64,000 nt of DNA from an uncultured Limosilactobacillus sp. (GTDB taxonomy: Bacteria > Bacillota > Bacilli > Lactobacillales > Lactobacillaceae): contig NZ_CAKPYE010000010.1 of NCBI RefSeq assembly GCF_934202705.1, forward strand, positions 19,576 to 83,575, read 5' to 3'. The notes below the pieces were generated by a model. That model had not been told where the DNA came from, ran no database searches, and saw nothing but the letters and a program-made list of their open reading frames with translations. Positions within the stretch are counted from its first letter, which is position 1. Each line of letters starts with the position of its first letter. Positions 34,066 to 42,772 of the stretch are shown here, in pieces. The position numbers and the translations under genes are program-made.

Positions 34066-34071
34066 CAGTTT

Positions 34072-34089
34072 TTGTGAAAATTAACACAA
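34072..34089. promoter_or_regulatory. Rex operator at adhE
   Basis: The 18-bp sequence TTGTGAAAATTAACACAA matches the Rex consensus (TTGTGAA-N4-TTCACAA). One half is perfect and the other has one change. It lies 6 bp upstream of the -35. A weaker copy, TTGTGAATTAGCTAACAA, is at 34198-34215. High NADH would release Rex and induce adhE. Confidence 0.8.
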
Positions 34090-34245
34090 GACTAGTGTAA
34101 TAAGTTTCTCACAAGGTTTAATGATTACTAAAATAATTCAAATTAAGAGAACATGACTGGTGCTGATGGTAGCGTTTCCAATTGGATTCATAACAGATTG
34201 TGAATTAGCTAACAAAAATAAAAAAATAAATATTATGTTAAAAGA

Positions 34246-34273
34246 AAAAACCACGACGATGATTCGTCGTGGT
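34246..34273 (-). terminator. Terminator after nrdF
   Basis: CCACGACGA (34272-34264, minus reading) pairs with TCGTCGTGG (34259-34251) and is followed by TTTTTTC. It lies just after the nrdF stop on the minus strand. Confidence 0.85.
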
Positions 34274-34281
34274 AAAGGAAA

Positions 34282-35283
34282 TTATTCCCGAGAATTACGA
34301 TCTTTGCCAGCGTTTGGATCTTTAACATGGTAATCACTATCATGCATTGCTTCCACGGCGCCAAGACGATAACCATTACCAACCTGACTAAAGAAGTCGT
34401 GGTTAGAGGTGGTGGTGGAAATGCCGTTCATCACGACCGGGTTAACATCGGAAGCGGTGTCTGGGAATAATGGATCTTGACCAAGGTTCATTAAAGCCTT
34501 GTTGGCATTGTAGCGGATGAAGGTGAGAACATCATCAGTCCAACCGATTTGGTCGTAGAGCAGGTGAGTGTAGTTTTCTTCATTGTCATAGAGTTCATAA
34601 AGGAAGTTGTACATCCAATCCTTCATTTCTTGTTGCTCTTTTTCAGTTAATTGACGCATGCCAACTTGGAACTTATAACCAATGTAAGTACCATGAACCG
34701 ATTCATCACGCAGAATCAGTTTAATGATTTCAGCAACATTATTGAGTTTGTTGTGGCCAAGGTAATAAAGCGGGGTGTAAAAACCAGAATAGAATAAGAA
34801 GGTTTCGAGGAAAACATTAGCAACTTTCTTTTTTAATGGATCGACGGTCTCGTCTAAGTAAATATTACCAATTTTCACTGCTTTATTCTGCAAGTATTCT
34901 TCACTATCGGACCAGTCAAAAATTTCTCGAATCTCGTCTGGGGTATTTAGGGTTGAAAAGATAGTGGAATAGGATTTGGCGTGAACGGACTCCATAAATT
35001 GAATATTATTCAAAACTGCCGTTTCGTGTGGCGTTTTGACATCCTCTTTCAAAGCCGTCAATCCTGCCTGTGATTGGAGGGTGTCCAGTAAGGTTAGCCC
35101 ACCAAAGACGTGGCCGACTGTCCATTGATGGTCAGTGTCTAATTCACGCCAATCATCAAGGTCATTAGAAACGGGAATTCGTGTATCTAACCAAAATTGT
35201 TCAGTTAACTTTTCCCAAGTAGCCTTATCAATCATATCGGAAACTTCATTCCAATTGATAGCCTGGTAGTTATTAATTTTCAT
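34282..35283 (-). CDS. nrdF: Class Ib ribonucleotide reductase, beta subunit
   Basis: This 333-aa dimetal-tyrosyl radical subunit provides the radical for NrdE. Carboxylate/His ligands can be seen in ESVHAKSYSTIF and DESVHGTYIGYK, with the radical Tyr region between. It ends the nrdH-nrdE-nrdF unit. No nrdI flavodoxin gene is in this cluster; activation of a Mn2 cofactor would need one elsewhere. GGAGATAACG precedes the start. Confidence 0.96.
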   Translation of the reverse strand: MKINNYQAINWNEVSDMIDKATWEKLTEQFWLDTRIPVSNDLDDWRELDTDHQWTVGHVFGGLTLLDTLQSQAGLTALKEDVKTPHETAVLNNIQFMESVHAKSYSTIFSTLNTPDEIREIFDWSDSEEYLQNKAVKIGNIYLDETVDPLKKKVANVFLETFLFYSGFYTPLYYLGHNKLNNVAEIIKLILRDESVHGTYIGYKFQVGMRQLTEKEQQEMKDWMYNFLYELYDNEENYTHLLYDQIGWTDDVLTFIRYNANKALMNLGQDPLFPDTASDVNPVVMNGISTTTSNHDFFSQVGNGYRLGAVEAMHDSDYHVKDPNAGKDRNSRE

Positions 35284-35337
35284 TCGTTATCTCCTTATTA
35301 ATAATACGTTAAATCCTAAGTAATTATATCGTGTTAA

Positions 35338-37509
35338 CTAAATTACGCAACTTTCACATTGGTTGGCCCCAATCTCGTCTTGGTCATCAGTAAACGTTCG
35401 AATATAGTAAATCGACTTAATTCCTTTTTGATAGGCATAATGACGTAGAATATTGAGATCTCGAGTAGTCATTTTATCGGTCCGGCCAGCTTTCCACTCA
35501 TACATTCCGGCGGGAATTGTGGAACGCATGAAGAGGGTCATGGACAAAGATTGATCAACGTGCTGTTGAGCAGCAGCATAGGTGTCGATAACTGAACGCA
35601 TATCAGTATCATAGGCTGATTTGTAATATGGCATTGTGTCGTTACTGAGGTAAGGGGCGGGGTAGTAGATTTTCCCAATCATCTTTTCCTGACGTTCTTC
35701 AATCTTATTAATGATTGGCTGAAGGCTGGAAGTAGAATCACCAATGTAAGAGGTGGAGCCATTTGGAGCAACTGCTAACCGATAAGCATTGTAAATTCCA
35801 TCCTTCATAATGGCATCCTTTAATTTCTTCCAATCGTCAATTGTTGGAATGAAAATTCCTTGGAATAATTCTTGAACGGCATCAGATTGGGGGCCCCAGT
35901 CTTTAGTAACGTACTTGGTGAAGTATGAACCATCAGCGTAGGCACTCTTATCAAAGTCGGCAAACGTTTCTTGACGTTCAACAGCGATTTCATGAGAAGC
36001 AACTAGTGTCCAGTAATTGAGAAGCATAAAGTAAACACTAGTAAACTCAAGAGCCACTGGTGACCCGTACTGAATATGGTGTTTAGCAAGGTAGCCGTGG
36101 AGTCCCATTGCTCCAAGACCGATTGCATGTGACCGAGCATTGCCACGTTTGATTGATGGTACAATATCTAGATTCTCAATATCAGAAATATGAGTTAACC
36201 CACGGGTAATTGCCCGAATGGATTTGCCGAAGTCGGGTGTTTCCATCATGTTAGCAATATTGGTTGAACCAAGGTTACATGAGACATCTGTTCCTAATTC
36301 CTTATAGGTTTGATCATTATTAACCACGGATGGCTTTTGAACTTGAGCAATCTCAGAACAAAGGTTACTCATAATGATTTTGCCATCGATGGGGTTAGCC
36401 CGATTTTCAGTATCAATATTCACAATATATGGGTAACCGGATTCTTGCTGAAGTTTGGAAATTTCGTCCTCTAGATCCCGGGCATTAATCTTCTTTTTGG
36501 TGATTTGATCATTAGCAACTAAATTATCATATTCTTTGGTAATATCGACGTAAGCAAATGGTTCGCCATAAACGCGCTCAACGTCATATGGACTAAATAA
36601 GTACATATCTTCATCATTTTCCACAAGTTCATAGAACTTATCAGGAACAGTAATGCCGAGTGATAGCGTTTTAATTCGAATTTTTTCATCGGCATTTTCT
36701 TTTTTGGCACCGAGAAATTCAACAATGTCTGGATGGAAAACGCTTAAGTAAACGACACCGGCCCCTTGGCGTTGCCCTAGTTGATTTGAATATGAAAAAG
36801 CATCTTCCAACAATTTCATGACGGGAACGACCCCACTGGCTGCGCCCTTAATTTTCTTGATTGGTGCACCAGCTTCACGAAGGTTAGTCAGGTTAATACC
36901 AACCCCGCCACCAATTTTGGAAAGCTGAAGTGCAGAATTAATGGTCCGACCGATAGTATTCATGTTATCGGTGGTTTGAATTTCAAAACAGGAGACAAAT
37001 TCACCCCGACGTTTCCGACCAGTATTAAGGAAAGTTGGGGTAGCTGGTTGGTAACGCTGGTTGATTAATTCATGTGCCAGATCCATTGCCAAGTCCTCAT
37101 TACCATTGGCCAGATAGAGGGCGTTCATTGCGACACGGTCAATGTAATTTTCTAAATAATATTCTTTATCATTGGTTCGCAACGCATACTGGGCATAAAA
37201 CTTGTAAGCGGCCATGAATGAATGAAAGTGGAAGTGCTGAGCTTTTAAATAATCATATAACTTGTCAATAAACTGATTACTGTATTGACGAATGAAGCCT
37301 TCTTCGAGATAATCGTGGTCGATTAACCATGTCAGTCGTTCCTGAACGGAATTAAAACGTTTTGTGTTGGGTTCAACGTTGTTTTTGATAAAATCCGCTA
37401 ATGCGAGCTGATCTTTATCTAATTGAATCTGCCCATTCTTAGGAATGTTAATTTCGTTGTTGTAATCAAAGTACTTAACCTTGGTAAGGTCGATGTCTGA
37501 TAAAGCCAT
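35338..37509 (-). CDS. nrdE: Class Ib ribonucleotide reductase, alpha subunit
   Basis: This 723-aa catalytic subunit reduces ribonucleoside diphosphates to deoxy forms. It has ATPTFLNTGRKRRGEFVSCFE, the active-site Cys/Glu region NLCSEIAQ with NLGSTNIAN after it, and a C-terminal redox Cys pair in NQCESCVI. It lacks the ATP-cone of class Ia. ATG 37509 gives the family-like N-terminus (MALSDIDLTKVKYFDYNNE); a GTG at 37521 is an alternative. It sits between nrdH and nrdF. Confidence 0.96.
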   Translation of the reverse strand: MALSDIDLTKVKYFDYNNEINIPKNGQIQLDKDQLALADFIKNNVEPNTKRFNSVQERLTWLIDHDYLEEGFIRQYSNQFIDKLYDYLKAQHFHFHSFMAAYKFYAQYALRTNDKEYYLENYIDRVAMNALYLANGNEDLAMDLAHELINQRYQPATPTFLNTGRKRRGEFVSCFEIQTTDNMNTIGRTINSALQLSKIGGGVGINLTNLREAGAPIKKIKGAASGVVPVMKLLEDAFSYSNQLGQRQGAGVVYLSVFHPDIVEFLGAKKENADEKIRIKTLSLGITVPDKFYELVENDEDMYLFSPYDVERVYGEPFAYVDITKEYDNLVANDQITKKKINARDLEDEISKLQQESGYPYIVNIDTENRANPIDGKIIMSNLCSEIAQVQKPSVVNNDQTYKELGTDVSCNLGSTNIANMMETPDFGKSIRAITRGLTHISDIENLDIVPSIKRGNARSHAIGLGAMGLHGYLAKHHIQYGSPVALEFTSVYFMLLNYWTLVASHEIAVERQETFADFDKSAYADGSYFTKYVTKDWGPQSDAVQELFQGIFIPTIDDWKKLKDAIMKDGIYNAYRLAVAPNGSTSYIGDSTSSLQPIINKIEERQEKMIGKIYYPAPYLSNDTMPYYKSAYDTDMRSVIDTYAAAQQHVDQSLSMTLFMRSTIPAGMYEWKAGRTDKMTTRDLNILRHYAYQKGIKSIYYIRTFTDDQDEIGANQCESCVI

Positions 37510-37555
37510 AAATTCACACACTCTCTTATATTTGAATTGATTAAAAACAGCAAAA

Positions 37556-37592
37556 AGAAAACAGGCACTGTATGATTACTGGTGCCTGTTAA
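37556..37592 (-). terminator. Terminator-like hairpin between nrdH and nrdE
   Basis: AACAGGCAC (37590-37582, minus reading) pairs with GTGCCTGTT (37567-37559) and is followed by TTCTTTTTG. It is inside the nrdHEF unit, so it may reduce nrdEF transcription relative to nrdH, or mark an mRNA processing point. Confidence 0.6.
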
Positions 37593-37602
37593 GGCTGAAA
37601 CT

Positions 37603-37824
37603 TTAGGCAAGTTGTTTCAGCATGTCAGGACGAAATCCGGAAAAGGCATCGCCGTTTGGTAACTTAACAACAGGAGTTGCTCGGAAACCATCTGCCTTCA
37701 GCCGTTCAATAAATTCTGGTTGTTCGTCAATGTTATGTTCAATAAAGTTAACATTGTGTTGCTTAAGAAACATTTTGGTCATTTTGCATTGTACACAATT
37801 ATTTTTTGAAAATACGGTTACCAT
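37603..37824 (-). CDS. nrdH: Glutaredoxin-like protein NrdH
   Basis: This 73-aa thioredoxin-fold electron donor for NrdE has the redox motif CVQC near the N-terminus and the substrate-binding pattern GFRATPVVKLPNGDAFSGFRPDML. ATG 37824 lies 7-9 nt after GGGAGG; ATG 37833 overlaps that ribosome site and is rejected. It is first in the nrdH-nrdE-nrdF operon. Confidence 0.95.
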   Translation of the reverse strand: MVTVFSKNNCVQCKMTKMFLKQHNVNFIEHNIDEQPEFIERLKADGFRATPVVKLPNGDAFSGFRPDMLKQLA

Positions 37825-37875
37825 GATTCTCATCCTCCCAGAGACCTGTACTGATCTCTTTAATTGATGTTTTCT

Positions 37876-37903
37876 AGTATAGCTTTTTTTAACAAAAAAT
37901 CAA
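37876..37903 (-). promoter_or_regulatory. nrdHEF promoter
   Basis: On the minus strand, TTGATT (37903-37898) and TATACT (37881-37876) are spaced 16 bp, about 50 bp before nrdH. Two NrdR-like boxes lie immediately upstream. Confidence 0.65.
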
Positions 37904-37910
37904 TGCGTAA

Positions 37911-37958
37911 TTAGCAGATATTGTGTTACAAAATGATGGCAGCCACCACATATGGTAT
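37911..37958. promoter_or_regulatory. Tandem NrdR-like boxes
   Basis: TTAGCAGATATTGTGT (37911-37926) and CCACCACATATGGTAT (37943-37958) each match about 11 of 16 positions of the NrdR box (acaCwAtATaTwGtgt). Their starts are 32 bp apart, the three-helical-turn spacing known for cooperative NrdR binding. They lie directly upstream of the nrdH -35. Confidence 0.6.
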
Positions 37959-38100
37959 TGCAAAGGCATTTTACGTCAGCAATGTTTTTTGATAATTTAG
38001 TTAATCAGTAATTAGCCAAGAATCAGTTTTAATAATAAAATTAGAAGTGATTATTAATTATTAAACACCACAGATTGTTATTTGGAGGTGACCAATTGAG

Positions 38101-38604
38101 ATGTCAGAAATGAATCAACCAGTAGATTTTATGCGAGCAGCGATCGCTGAGGCACGTCAGGCCGAACTATTGGGTGAGGTACCAATTGGGGCAGTAGTCG
38201 TTAAAGATGGTCAAATTATTGGTGCTGGTCATAACATGCGAGAAAAATATCAACAGAGCGTTTATCACGCGGAGATTTTAGCAATTATGGAAGCTTGTGA
38301 TGCATTACATAGTTGGCGGTTGGAAGGCTGTGATCTTTATGTAACTTTAGAACCGTGTATTATGTGTAGTGGAGCAATTATCCATTCGAGACTACGAAAA
38401 GTGTACTATGCTGCACCTGACCCCAAGGCAGGGGCGGTTGAGAGCCTCTTTCAGCTATTAAATGATTCACGCCTTAATCATCAAGTGGAAGTTCATGCGG
38501 GATTATTACAAAATAATTGTAGTCAAATGTTGAAAAATTTTTTCCGACAAATTCGAAAAAAGAAAAAATTAGCAAAGCAAAAAAGAAACCGTGGTCGGGA
38601 CTAG
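38101..38604 (+). CDS. tadA: tRNA-specific adenosine deaminase
   Basis: This 167-aa zinc deaminase converts the wobble A34 of tRNA-Arg(ACG) to inosine. It has the catalytic motif HAEILAIMEA (zinc His and proton-shuttle Glu) and the zinc Cys pair in TLEPCIMCSGAIIHSRL. The C-terminus is lysine/arginine-rich (KKKKLAKQKRNRGRD), longer than E. coli TadA. GGAGGTG precedes the ATG. It lies before the SRP RNA and dnaX, a frequent Bacillota order. Confidence 0.95.
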   Translation: MSEMNQPVDFMRAAIAEARQAELLGEVPIGAVVVKDGQIIGAGHNMREKYQQSVYHAEILAIMEACDALHSWRLEGCDLYVTLEPCIMCSGAIIHSRLRKVYYAAPDPKAGAVESLFQLLNDSRLNHQVEVHAGLLQNNCSQMLKNFFRQIRKKKKLAKQKRNRGRD

Positions 38605-38635
38605 TTTTTCGGGGGAAAATAGTGTATGATATTTA

Positions 38636-38733
38636 TTGCCGTAAGGCCTTAGAGCAAGGACGCGCTTACGAACCGTGTCAGGTCCGGAAGGAAGCAGCAC
38701 TAAGTTTGATGTGTTTTGTGCTCTAAGTTGATA
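38636..38733 (+). ncRNA. ffs: Signal recognition particle RNA (small bacterial type)
   Basis: The apical Ffh-binding hairpin is unmistakable: GTGTCAGGTCCGGAAGG, then AAGCAGCAC (about 38675-38700). The flanking strands AGGCCTTAGAGCA and TGCTCTAAGTT pair to form the long stem. The length is about 95-100 nt, so it is the Alu-less form. Ends are estimated. It lies between tadA and dnaX. Confidence 0.93.
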
Positions 38734-38745
38734 TGAAATTAATCT

Positions 38746-38776
38746 GAGGGTGGGGCGAAAGCCTAGCCCTTTTTTA
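38746..38776 (+). terminator. Terminator after SRP RNA
   Basis: GGGTGGGGC, a GAAA loop, and GCCTAGCCC form an imperfect GC-rich hairpin followed by TTTTTTATTT. Confidence 0.7.
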
Positions 38777-38860
38777 TTTGAAGATTAGATTTAGCTTTTA
38801 TCCGATATTGAAAACCTAGTATAATATTTAGCAGAAGTTTGTGTGTCAAGGAGGAAATTT

Positions 38861-40570
38861 ATGAGCTATCAAGCATTGTACCGGGTTTGGCGACCACAAC
38901 GGTTTGCCGATGTTGTAGGGCAACAAGTTATTACCCAGACGTTAAAGAATGCGATAATTACTAATCAAATTAGTCATGCTTACCTCTTTGCCGGACCGCG
39001 AGGCACAGGGAAGACTTCCGCGGCGAAGATTTTTGCAAAGGCTGTTAACTGCCATCATCAAAAAGATGGTGAGCCTTGTAATGAATGTGAGATTTGCCAA
39101 GCGATTACTGCGGGAACGTTAAATGATGTGATCGAAATTGATGCCGCTTCGAATAATGGGGTTGAAGAAATACGCGACATTCGAGATAAAGTTAAGTATG
39201 CCCCAACTCAAGCTGATTATAAGGTCTACATCATCGATGAAGTTCACATGTTATCGACTGGGGCCTTTAATGCCTTACTGAAAACTCTTGAAGAACCGCC
39301 TGCTAACGTAATTTTTATTTTAGCCACAACCGAACCGCACAAAATTCCTTTAACGATTTTGAGTCGTGTTCAACGATTTGATTTTCATCGAATTTCGCCA
39401 CAGGATACTTTTGATCGGATGAAGTATATTTTGGATCAAAAAGGTTTCAAGTATGAAGACAAGGCCCTTTGGGTAATCGCAAATGCAGCTGAAGGCGGGA
39501 TGCGAGATGCATTGAGTATTCTTGATCAGGCACTTTCATTTGGCGATGATGATGTTAAATTAGATGATGCTCTGCTGGTGACGGGAAGTGTTACCAAAAA
39601 GCTCATTCAAACTTATTTTGAACAAGTCGTTACTCACGGAGGACCTGCCGCGTTAAAAACGATGGACCAGATTTTAGAACAGGGGAAAGATGGTCAACGG
39701 TTTATTGAGGATTTGATTTCATTTATTCGTGATCTGTTGCTTTATCAAGAGTCACCAGATTTAATCCAAGTGGAATCTACTGGTTTGAAGGATGAAGATT
39801 TTCAAAAATTAATCCAGCTGGCAAATGCTCAGCATTTATATCAAATGATCGATGTGTTGAATCAAGTGCAGGATGAAATGCGATTTACTACTCACCCGGA
39901 TGTTTATTTAGAAGTGTTAACCATTCGGTTAAGCCAGATTGATGATGAATTACCGCAAGCGGATGAGGAAAATCAACAAGCGATTAACCAACTTAAACAA
40001 CAGGTTCAATCACTTCAGCAATTAGTCCAAAAAGTTGCTAGTCAACCATTACCAGTTACAAAACCAGTTCAAAAGCGGCAGAAAGAACATTCGAGCAGTC
40101 AGGTTGTCAGAATTAATTTGGAGCAGGTTTACCGGATTCTTGACCATGCTACCAAACAAGATTTAGTAGACTTACAGAATATGTGGCCTGACGTTTTAAA
40201 TTTGTTGAACCCGGCCTATCGGTCATTGATTGAGCTTTCAAAACCAGTAGCCGCTAGTCCGGATGGGGTAGTGGTATCATTTGATAATGGTTTTTTGCTG
40301 CAAAAAGCCGCAGTTGGGAATTTGGCTGATGATGTCAATCAAGGCTTGCAGAAGATTACGGGAGCTGAGCGTCATGTGGCGTTTGTCCCGAATGCTAAGT
40401 GGCCGCAGATTCGACATGACTTTTTGGCGGATCGCGGTTATTTTAAAAAGTCGTCCGGAACTAAAACTGCGGATCCGGTAAAAACTCCGCAACAGAATGC
40501 TCATGATCAAATTGCTGGCCAGGCAGAGCAGATGTTTGGCACAACGGATGTTGATATTAAAGATGATTAA
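38861..40570 (+). CDS. dnaX: DNA polymerase III subunits gamma/tau
   Basis: This 569-aa AAA+ clamp-loader subunit has the Walker A FAGPRGTGKTSAAK, a zinc-binding module (CHHQKDGEPCNECEIC), the DEVHMLS Walker B and the SRC-like LSRVQRFDF. A glutamine-rich linker at about 365-400 leads to the tau C-terminal region. AAGGAGG precedes ATG 38861; a GTG at 38843 covers that site and is rejected. It heads the dnaX-ybaB-recR-yaaL-tmk-darA-holB-yabA-rsmI series. Confidence 0.96.
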   Translation: MSYQALYRVWRPQRFADVVGQQVITQTLKNAIITNQISHAYLFAGPRGTGKTSAAKIFAKAVNCHHQKDGEPCNECEICQAITAGTLNDVIEIDAASNNGVEEIRDIRDKVKYAPTQADYKVYIIDEVHMLSTGAFNALLKTLEEPPANVIFILATTEPHKIPLTILSRVQRFDFHRISPQDTFDRMKYILDQKGFKYEDKALWVIANAAEGGMRDALSILDQALSFGDDDVKLDDALLVTGSVTKKLIQTYFEQVVTHGGPAALKTMDQILEQGKDGQRFIEDLISFIRDLLLYQESPDLIQVESTGLKDEDFQKLIQLANAQHLYQMIDVLNQVQDEMRFTTHPDVYLEVLTIRLSQIDDELPQADEENQQAINQLKQQVQSLQQLVQKVASQPLPVTKPVQKRQKEHSSSQVVRINLEQVYRILDHATKQDLVDLQNMWPDVLNLLNPAYRSLIELSKPVAASPDGVVVSFDNGFLLQKAAVGNLADDVNQGLQKITGAERHVAFVPNAKWPQIRHDFLADRGYFKKSSGTKTADPVKTPQQNAHDQIAGQAEQMFGTTDVDIKDD

Positions 40571-40588
40571 AAAAGGAGAAATTGAATA

Positions 40589-40903
40589 ATGCGTGGAATG
40601 AACGGAATGAATATGCAACAAATGATGAAGCAGGCACAAAAGATGCAGAAACAAATGATGGCTGAACAAAAGGATTTAGCAGCCCAAGAATTTGTTGGTA
40701 CGGCACCGGATGAGATGGTCACTGCTAAGTTTACAGGTGATAAAAAATTAGTTGATTTGCAAATCAAACCAGCGGCTGTTGATCCAGATGATGTAGATAT
40801 GCTCACCGATTTAGTTGTCGCAGCAGTGAACGATGGTTTACAAAAGGTTGATGCTGCTACCCAGCAAAAGCTTGGTAAGTACACTAAGGGATTAGGAATG
40901 TAA
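40589..40903 (+). CDS. ybaB: YbaB/EbfC nucleoid-associated protein
   Basis: This 104-aa small DNA-binding protein has a methionine- and glutamine-rich N-terminal helix (NMQQMMKQAQKMQKQMM). A compact beta domain follows (VTAKFTGDKKLVDLQIKPAAVDPDDVDML). It is conserved between dnaX and recR in bacteria and binds DNA as a dimer. AAAGGAGAA precedes the ATG; recR starts one base after its stop. Confidence 0.94.
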   Translation: MRGMNGMNMQQMMKQAQKMQKQMMAEQKDLAAQEFVGTAPDEMVTAKFTGDKKLVDLQIKPAAVDPDDVDMLTDLVVAAVNDGLQKVDAATQQKLGKYTKGLGM

Positions 40904-40904
40904 T

Positions 40905-41504
40905 ATGCAGTACCCAGAACCCATTGCTAAACTAATTGCAAGTTATATGAAACTGCCGGGGATCGGGGAGAAAACGGCAACTCGTCTGGCATTTTATACA
41001 ATTGGGATGGATGAAGATGATGTGAAAGACTTCTCGAAAGCGTTAGTGGCGGTAAAAAATGATCTCCATTACTGTTCAATTTGCGGCAACATCACGGAAG
41101 ATGATCCGTGCCCGATTTGTAAAGATCAGGGACGTGATCAATCGACAATTGTCGTGGTAGAAAATTCTCGTGATGTTATGGCCATGGAACGGATGAATGA
41201 ATACCATGGTTTATATCATGTTCTACATGGAACGATTTCACCAAGCGAAGGAACTGGTCCAATGGATATTAATATTCCATCCTTAATTGATCGACTGAAA
41301 AAGCATGCGGAAGTGAAAGAAGTGATTGTGGCGACTAATGCATCCATGGATGGTGAAACAACCGCCCAGTATTTAGCAAAACTTTTGAAACCAGCAGGGA
41401 TCAAGGTCACTCGCCTCGCTCATGGCTTATCAGCAGGTGCCGATATTGACTATACCGATGAAGTAACTTTGTTTAAGGCTGTTCAAGGAAGAACGGAGAT
41501 GTAA
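40905..41504 (+). CDS. recR: Recombination mediator RecR
   Basis: This 199-aa protein helps load RecA on SSB-coated gapped DNA with RecF/RecO. It has an N-terminal helix-hairpin-helix (LPGIGEKTATRLAFY), the C4 zinc finger (CSICGNITEDDPCPIC) and a Toprim domain with VVENSRDVMAMERM. The length is standard. It is tightly packed between ybaB and yaaL. Confidence 0.96.
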   Translation: MQYPEPIAKLIASYMKLPGIGEKTATRLAFYTIGMDEDDVKDFSKALVAVKNDLHYCSICGNITEDDPCPICKDQGRDQSTIVVVENSRDVMAMERMNEYHGLYHVLHGTISPSEGTGPMDINIPSLIDRLKKHAEVKEVIVATNASMDGETTAQYLAKLLKPAGIKVTRLAHGLSAGADIDYTDEVTLFKAVQGRTEM

Positions 41505-41506
41505 AA

Positions 41507-41755
41507 ATGCTCTTTAAAACAGATTCACATCGAATGTTGAAAATTGGTAACCAAAATTTAATGCAATTAATTTATGCAACTAAGGATAGTTGGAATCAAG
41601 CCAAGGAAACCGAGCAAGCAGTTTATGAGGGACATGTCGACAGCGAATTGGCTGATCGGACCAAACTTCAAGAATGCAAGTATATGTACCTTTATCAATG
41701 GGCACGTAAACGAAAGGCTCATGGGCACCTGAACGATGGGGTTATCCAACATTAG
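41507..41755 (+). CDS. yaaL: DUF2508 family protein (YaaL-like)
   Basis: This 82-aa, mostly helical protein has no known enzymatic motif. Its place between recR and tmk is where B. subtilis has yaaL, and the pattern LMQLIYATKDSWNQAKETEQAV plus KLQECKYMYLYQWARKRKAHG agrees with that family. The function is unknown. The ATG lies two bases after the recR stop. Confidence 0.82.
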   Translation: MLFKTDSHRMLKIGNQNLMQLIYATKDSWNQAKETEQAVYEGHVDSELADRTKLQECKYMYLYQWARKRKAHGHLNDGVIQH

Positions 41756-41766
41756 GAGAGTAAAAC

Positions 41767-42414
41767 ATGCAAGGAATGTTTATTTCGTTTGAAGGACCTG
41801 ACGGCGCAGGGAAAACCAGTGTCATCAATGCAGTGCGAAACTGGCTAACAGCAAAGTATGGAGACCAAAAAGTCCTCTTAACTCGTGAACCCGGCGGCAA
41901 CCATATTGCAGAACAAATTCGGGAGATCCTTTTTGATGATCAAAATACCAATATGGATGCGCGAACGGAAGCCTTATTGTTTGCGGCAGCACGGCGACAA
42001 CATATTGTAGAAGACATTGAACCAGCGTTACAAGTTGGTAAGATCGTATTAAGTGATCGCTATGTCGATAGCTCGGTTGCATATCAAGGCGGGGGTCGGC
42101 ACCTGGGTACTGACGATATTTGGGAATTAAACCAATTTGCGATGCATGGCTTGCTTCCGGAACTGACAATTTATTTGGATGTTCCATCTGAATTGGGATT
42201 AGAGCGAATAAGTAAGCACCGTTCAAACCAAGTGAACCGGTTAGACCGAGAAAAGTTAAAGTTCCATCAGGATGTGCGAGCGGCCTACTTAACGTTAGTC
42301 AAACGTCACCAAAAACGAATTCAATTGATTGATGCGAGCCAACCGTTAGCGATGGTTGTTGAAATGGTGAAGGCAACTATTCAGCAACGACTCAAAGCAA
42401 AGGACGGATGTTAA
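41767..42414 (+). CDS. tmk: Thymidylate kinase
   Basis: This 215-aa P-loop kinase phosphorylates dTMP to dTDP. Motifs are FEGPDGAGKTSVI (P-loop), TREPGG (DRX-like substrate loop) and DRYVDSSVAYQG. The LID region is around LGLERISKHRSNQVNRLD. Its position before darA and holB is typical of Bacillota. Confidence 0.96.
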   Translation: MQGMFISFEGPDGAGKTSVINAVRNWLTAKYGDQKVLLTREPGGNHIAEQIREILFDDQNTNMDARTEALLFAAARRQHIVEDIEPALQVGKIVLSDRYVDSSVAYQGGGRHLGTDDIWELNQFAMHGLLPELTIYLDVPSELGLERISKHRSNQVNRLDREKLKFHQDVRAAYLTLVKRHQKRIQLIDASQPLAMVVEMVKATIQQRLKAKDGC

Positions 42415-42427
42415 GGAGGAAAAAGAC

Positions 42428-42748
42428 ATGAAGATGATCATGGCGATTGTGCAACCCAAGGACAGTAATCGGGTTCGCGATGCACTAGCAAAGAATAAGA
42501 TCGGGGTGACTAAGCTGGCTACTTCTGGTGGCTTTCTTCACGAAGGTAACACGACCTTTATGATTGTGGTTGACGATGCTAGGGTGGATGAAGCATTAGC
42601 AATCATCAAAGCAAACGCTAAGACGCGACAGGAATATATGACGCCAACTGCCTACATTGATAATGCCGCCAATTCGGTTCCGGTTAACGTCCAAGTCGGC
42701 GGAGCAACCGTATTTATCTTACCAGTTGATCAAATGCTGCATTTTTAA
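42428..42748 (+). CDS. darA: Cyclic-di-AMP receptor, PII-like (DarA/YaaQ)
   Basis: This 106-aa trimeric PII-like protein begins MKMIMAIVQPKDSNRVRDAL. TKLATSGGFLHEGNTTFMIVVDD follows, the YaaQ/DarA pattern that binds cyclic di-AMP in Staphylococcus and Bacillus. Downstream targets are not established. GGAGGAAAAAG precedes the ATG. It lies between tmk and holB. Confidence 0.93.
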   Translation: MKMIMAIVQPKDSNRVRDALAKNKIGVTKLATSGGFLHEGNTTFMIVVDDARVDEALAIIKANAKTRQEYMTPTAYIDNAANSVPVNVQVGGATVFILPVDQMLHF

Positions 42749-42772
42749 GTTAATTGTTGAGAGGAGCCAGCC

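Noticed and set aside
34054..34067. cre site at the adhE promoter
   Set aside because: TGAAATGTAAACAG resembles cre but lacks the central CG.
40430..40460. Programmed frameshift in dnaX
   Set aside because: TTTTAAAAAG occurs only near the C-terminus and lacks the A AAA AAG heptamer with downstream pairing. The frame is intact to the normal stop.
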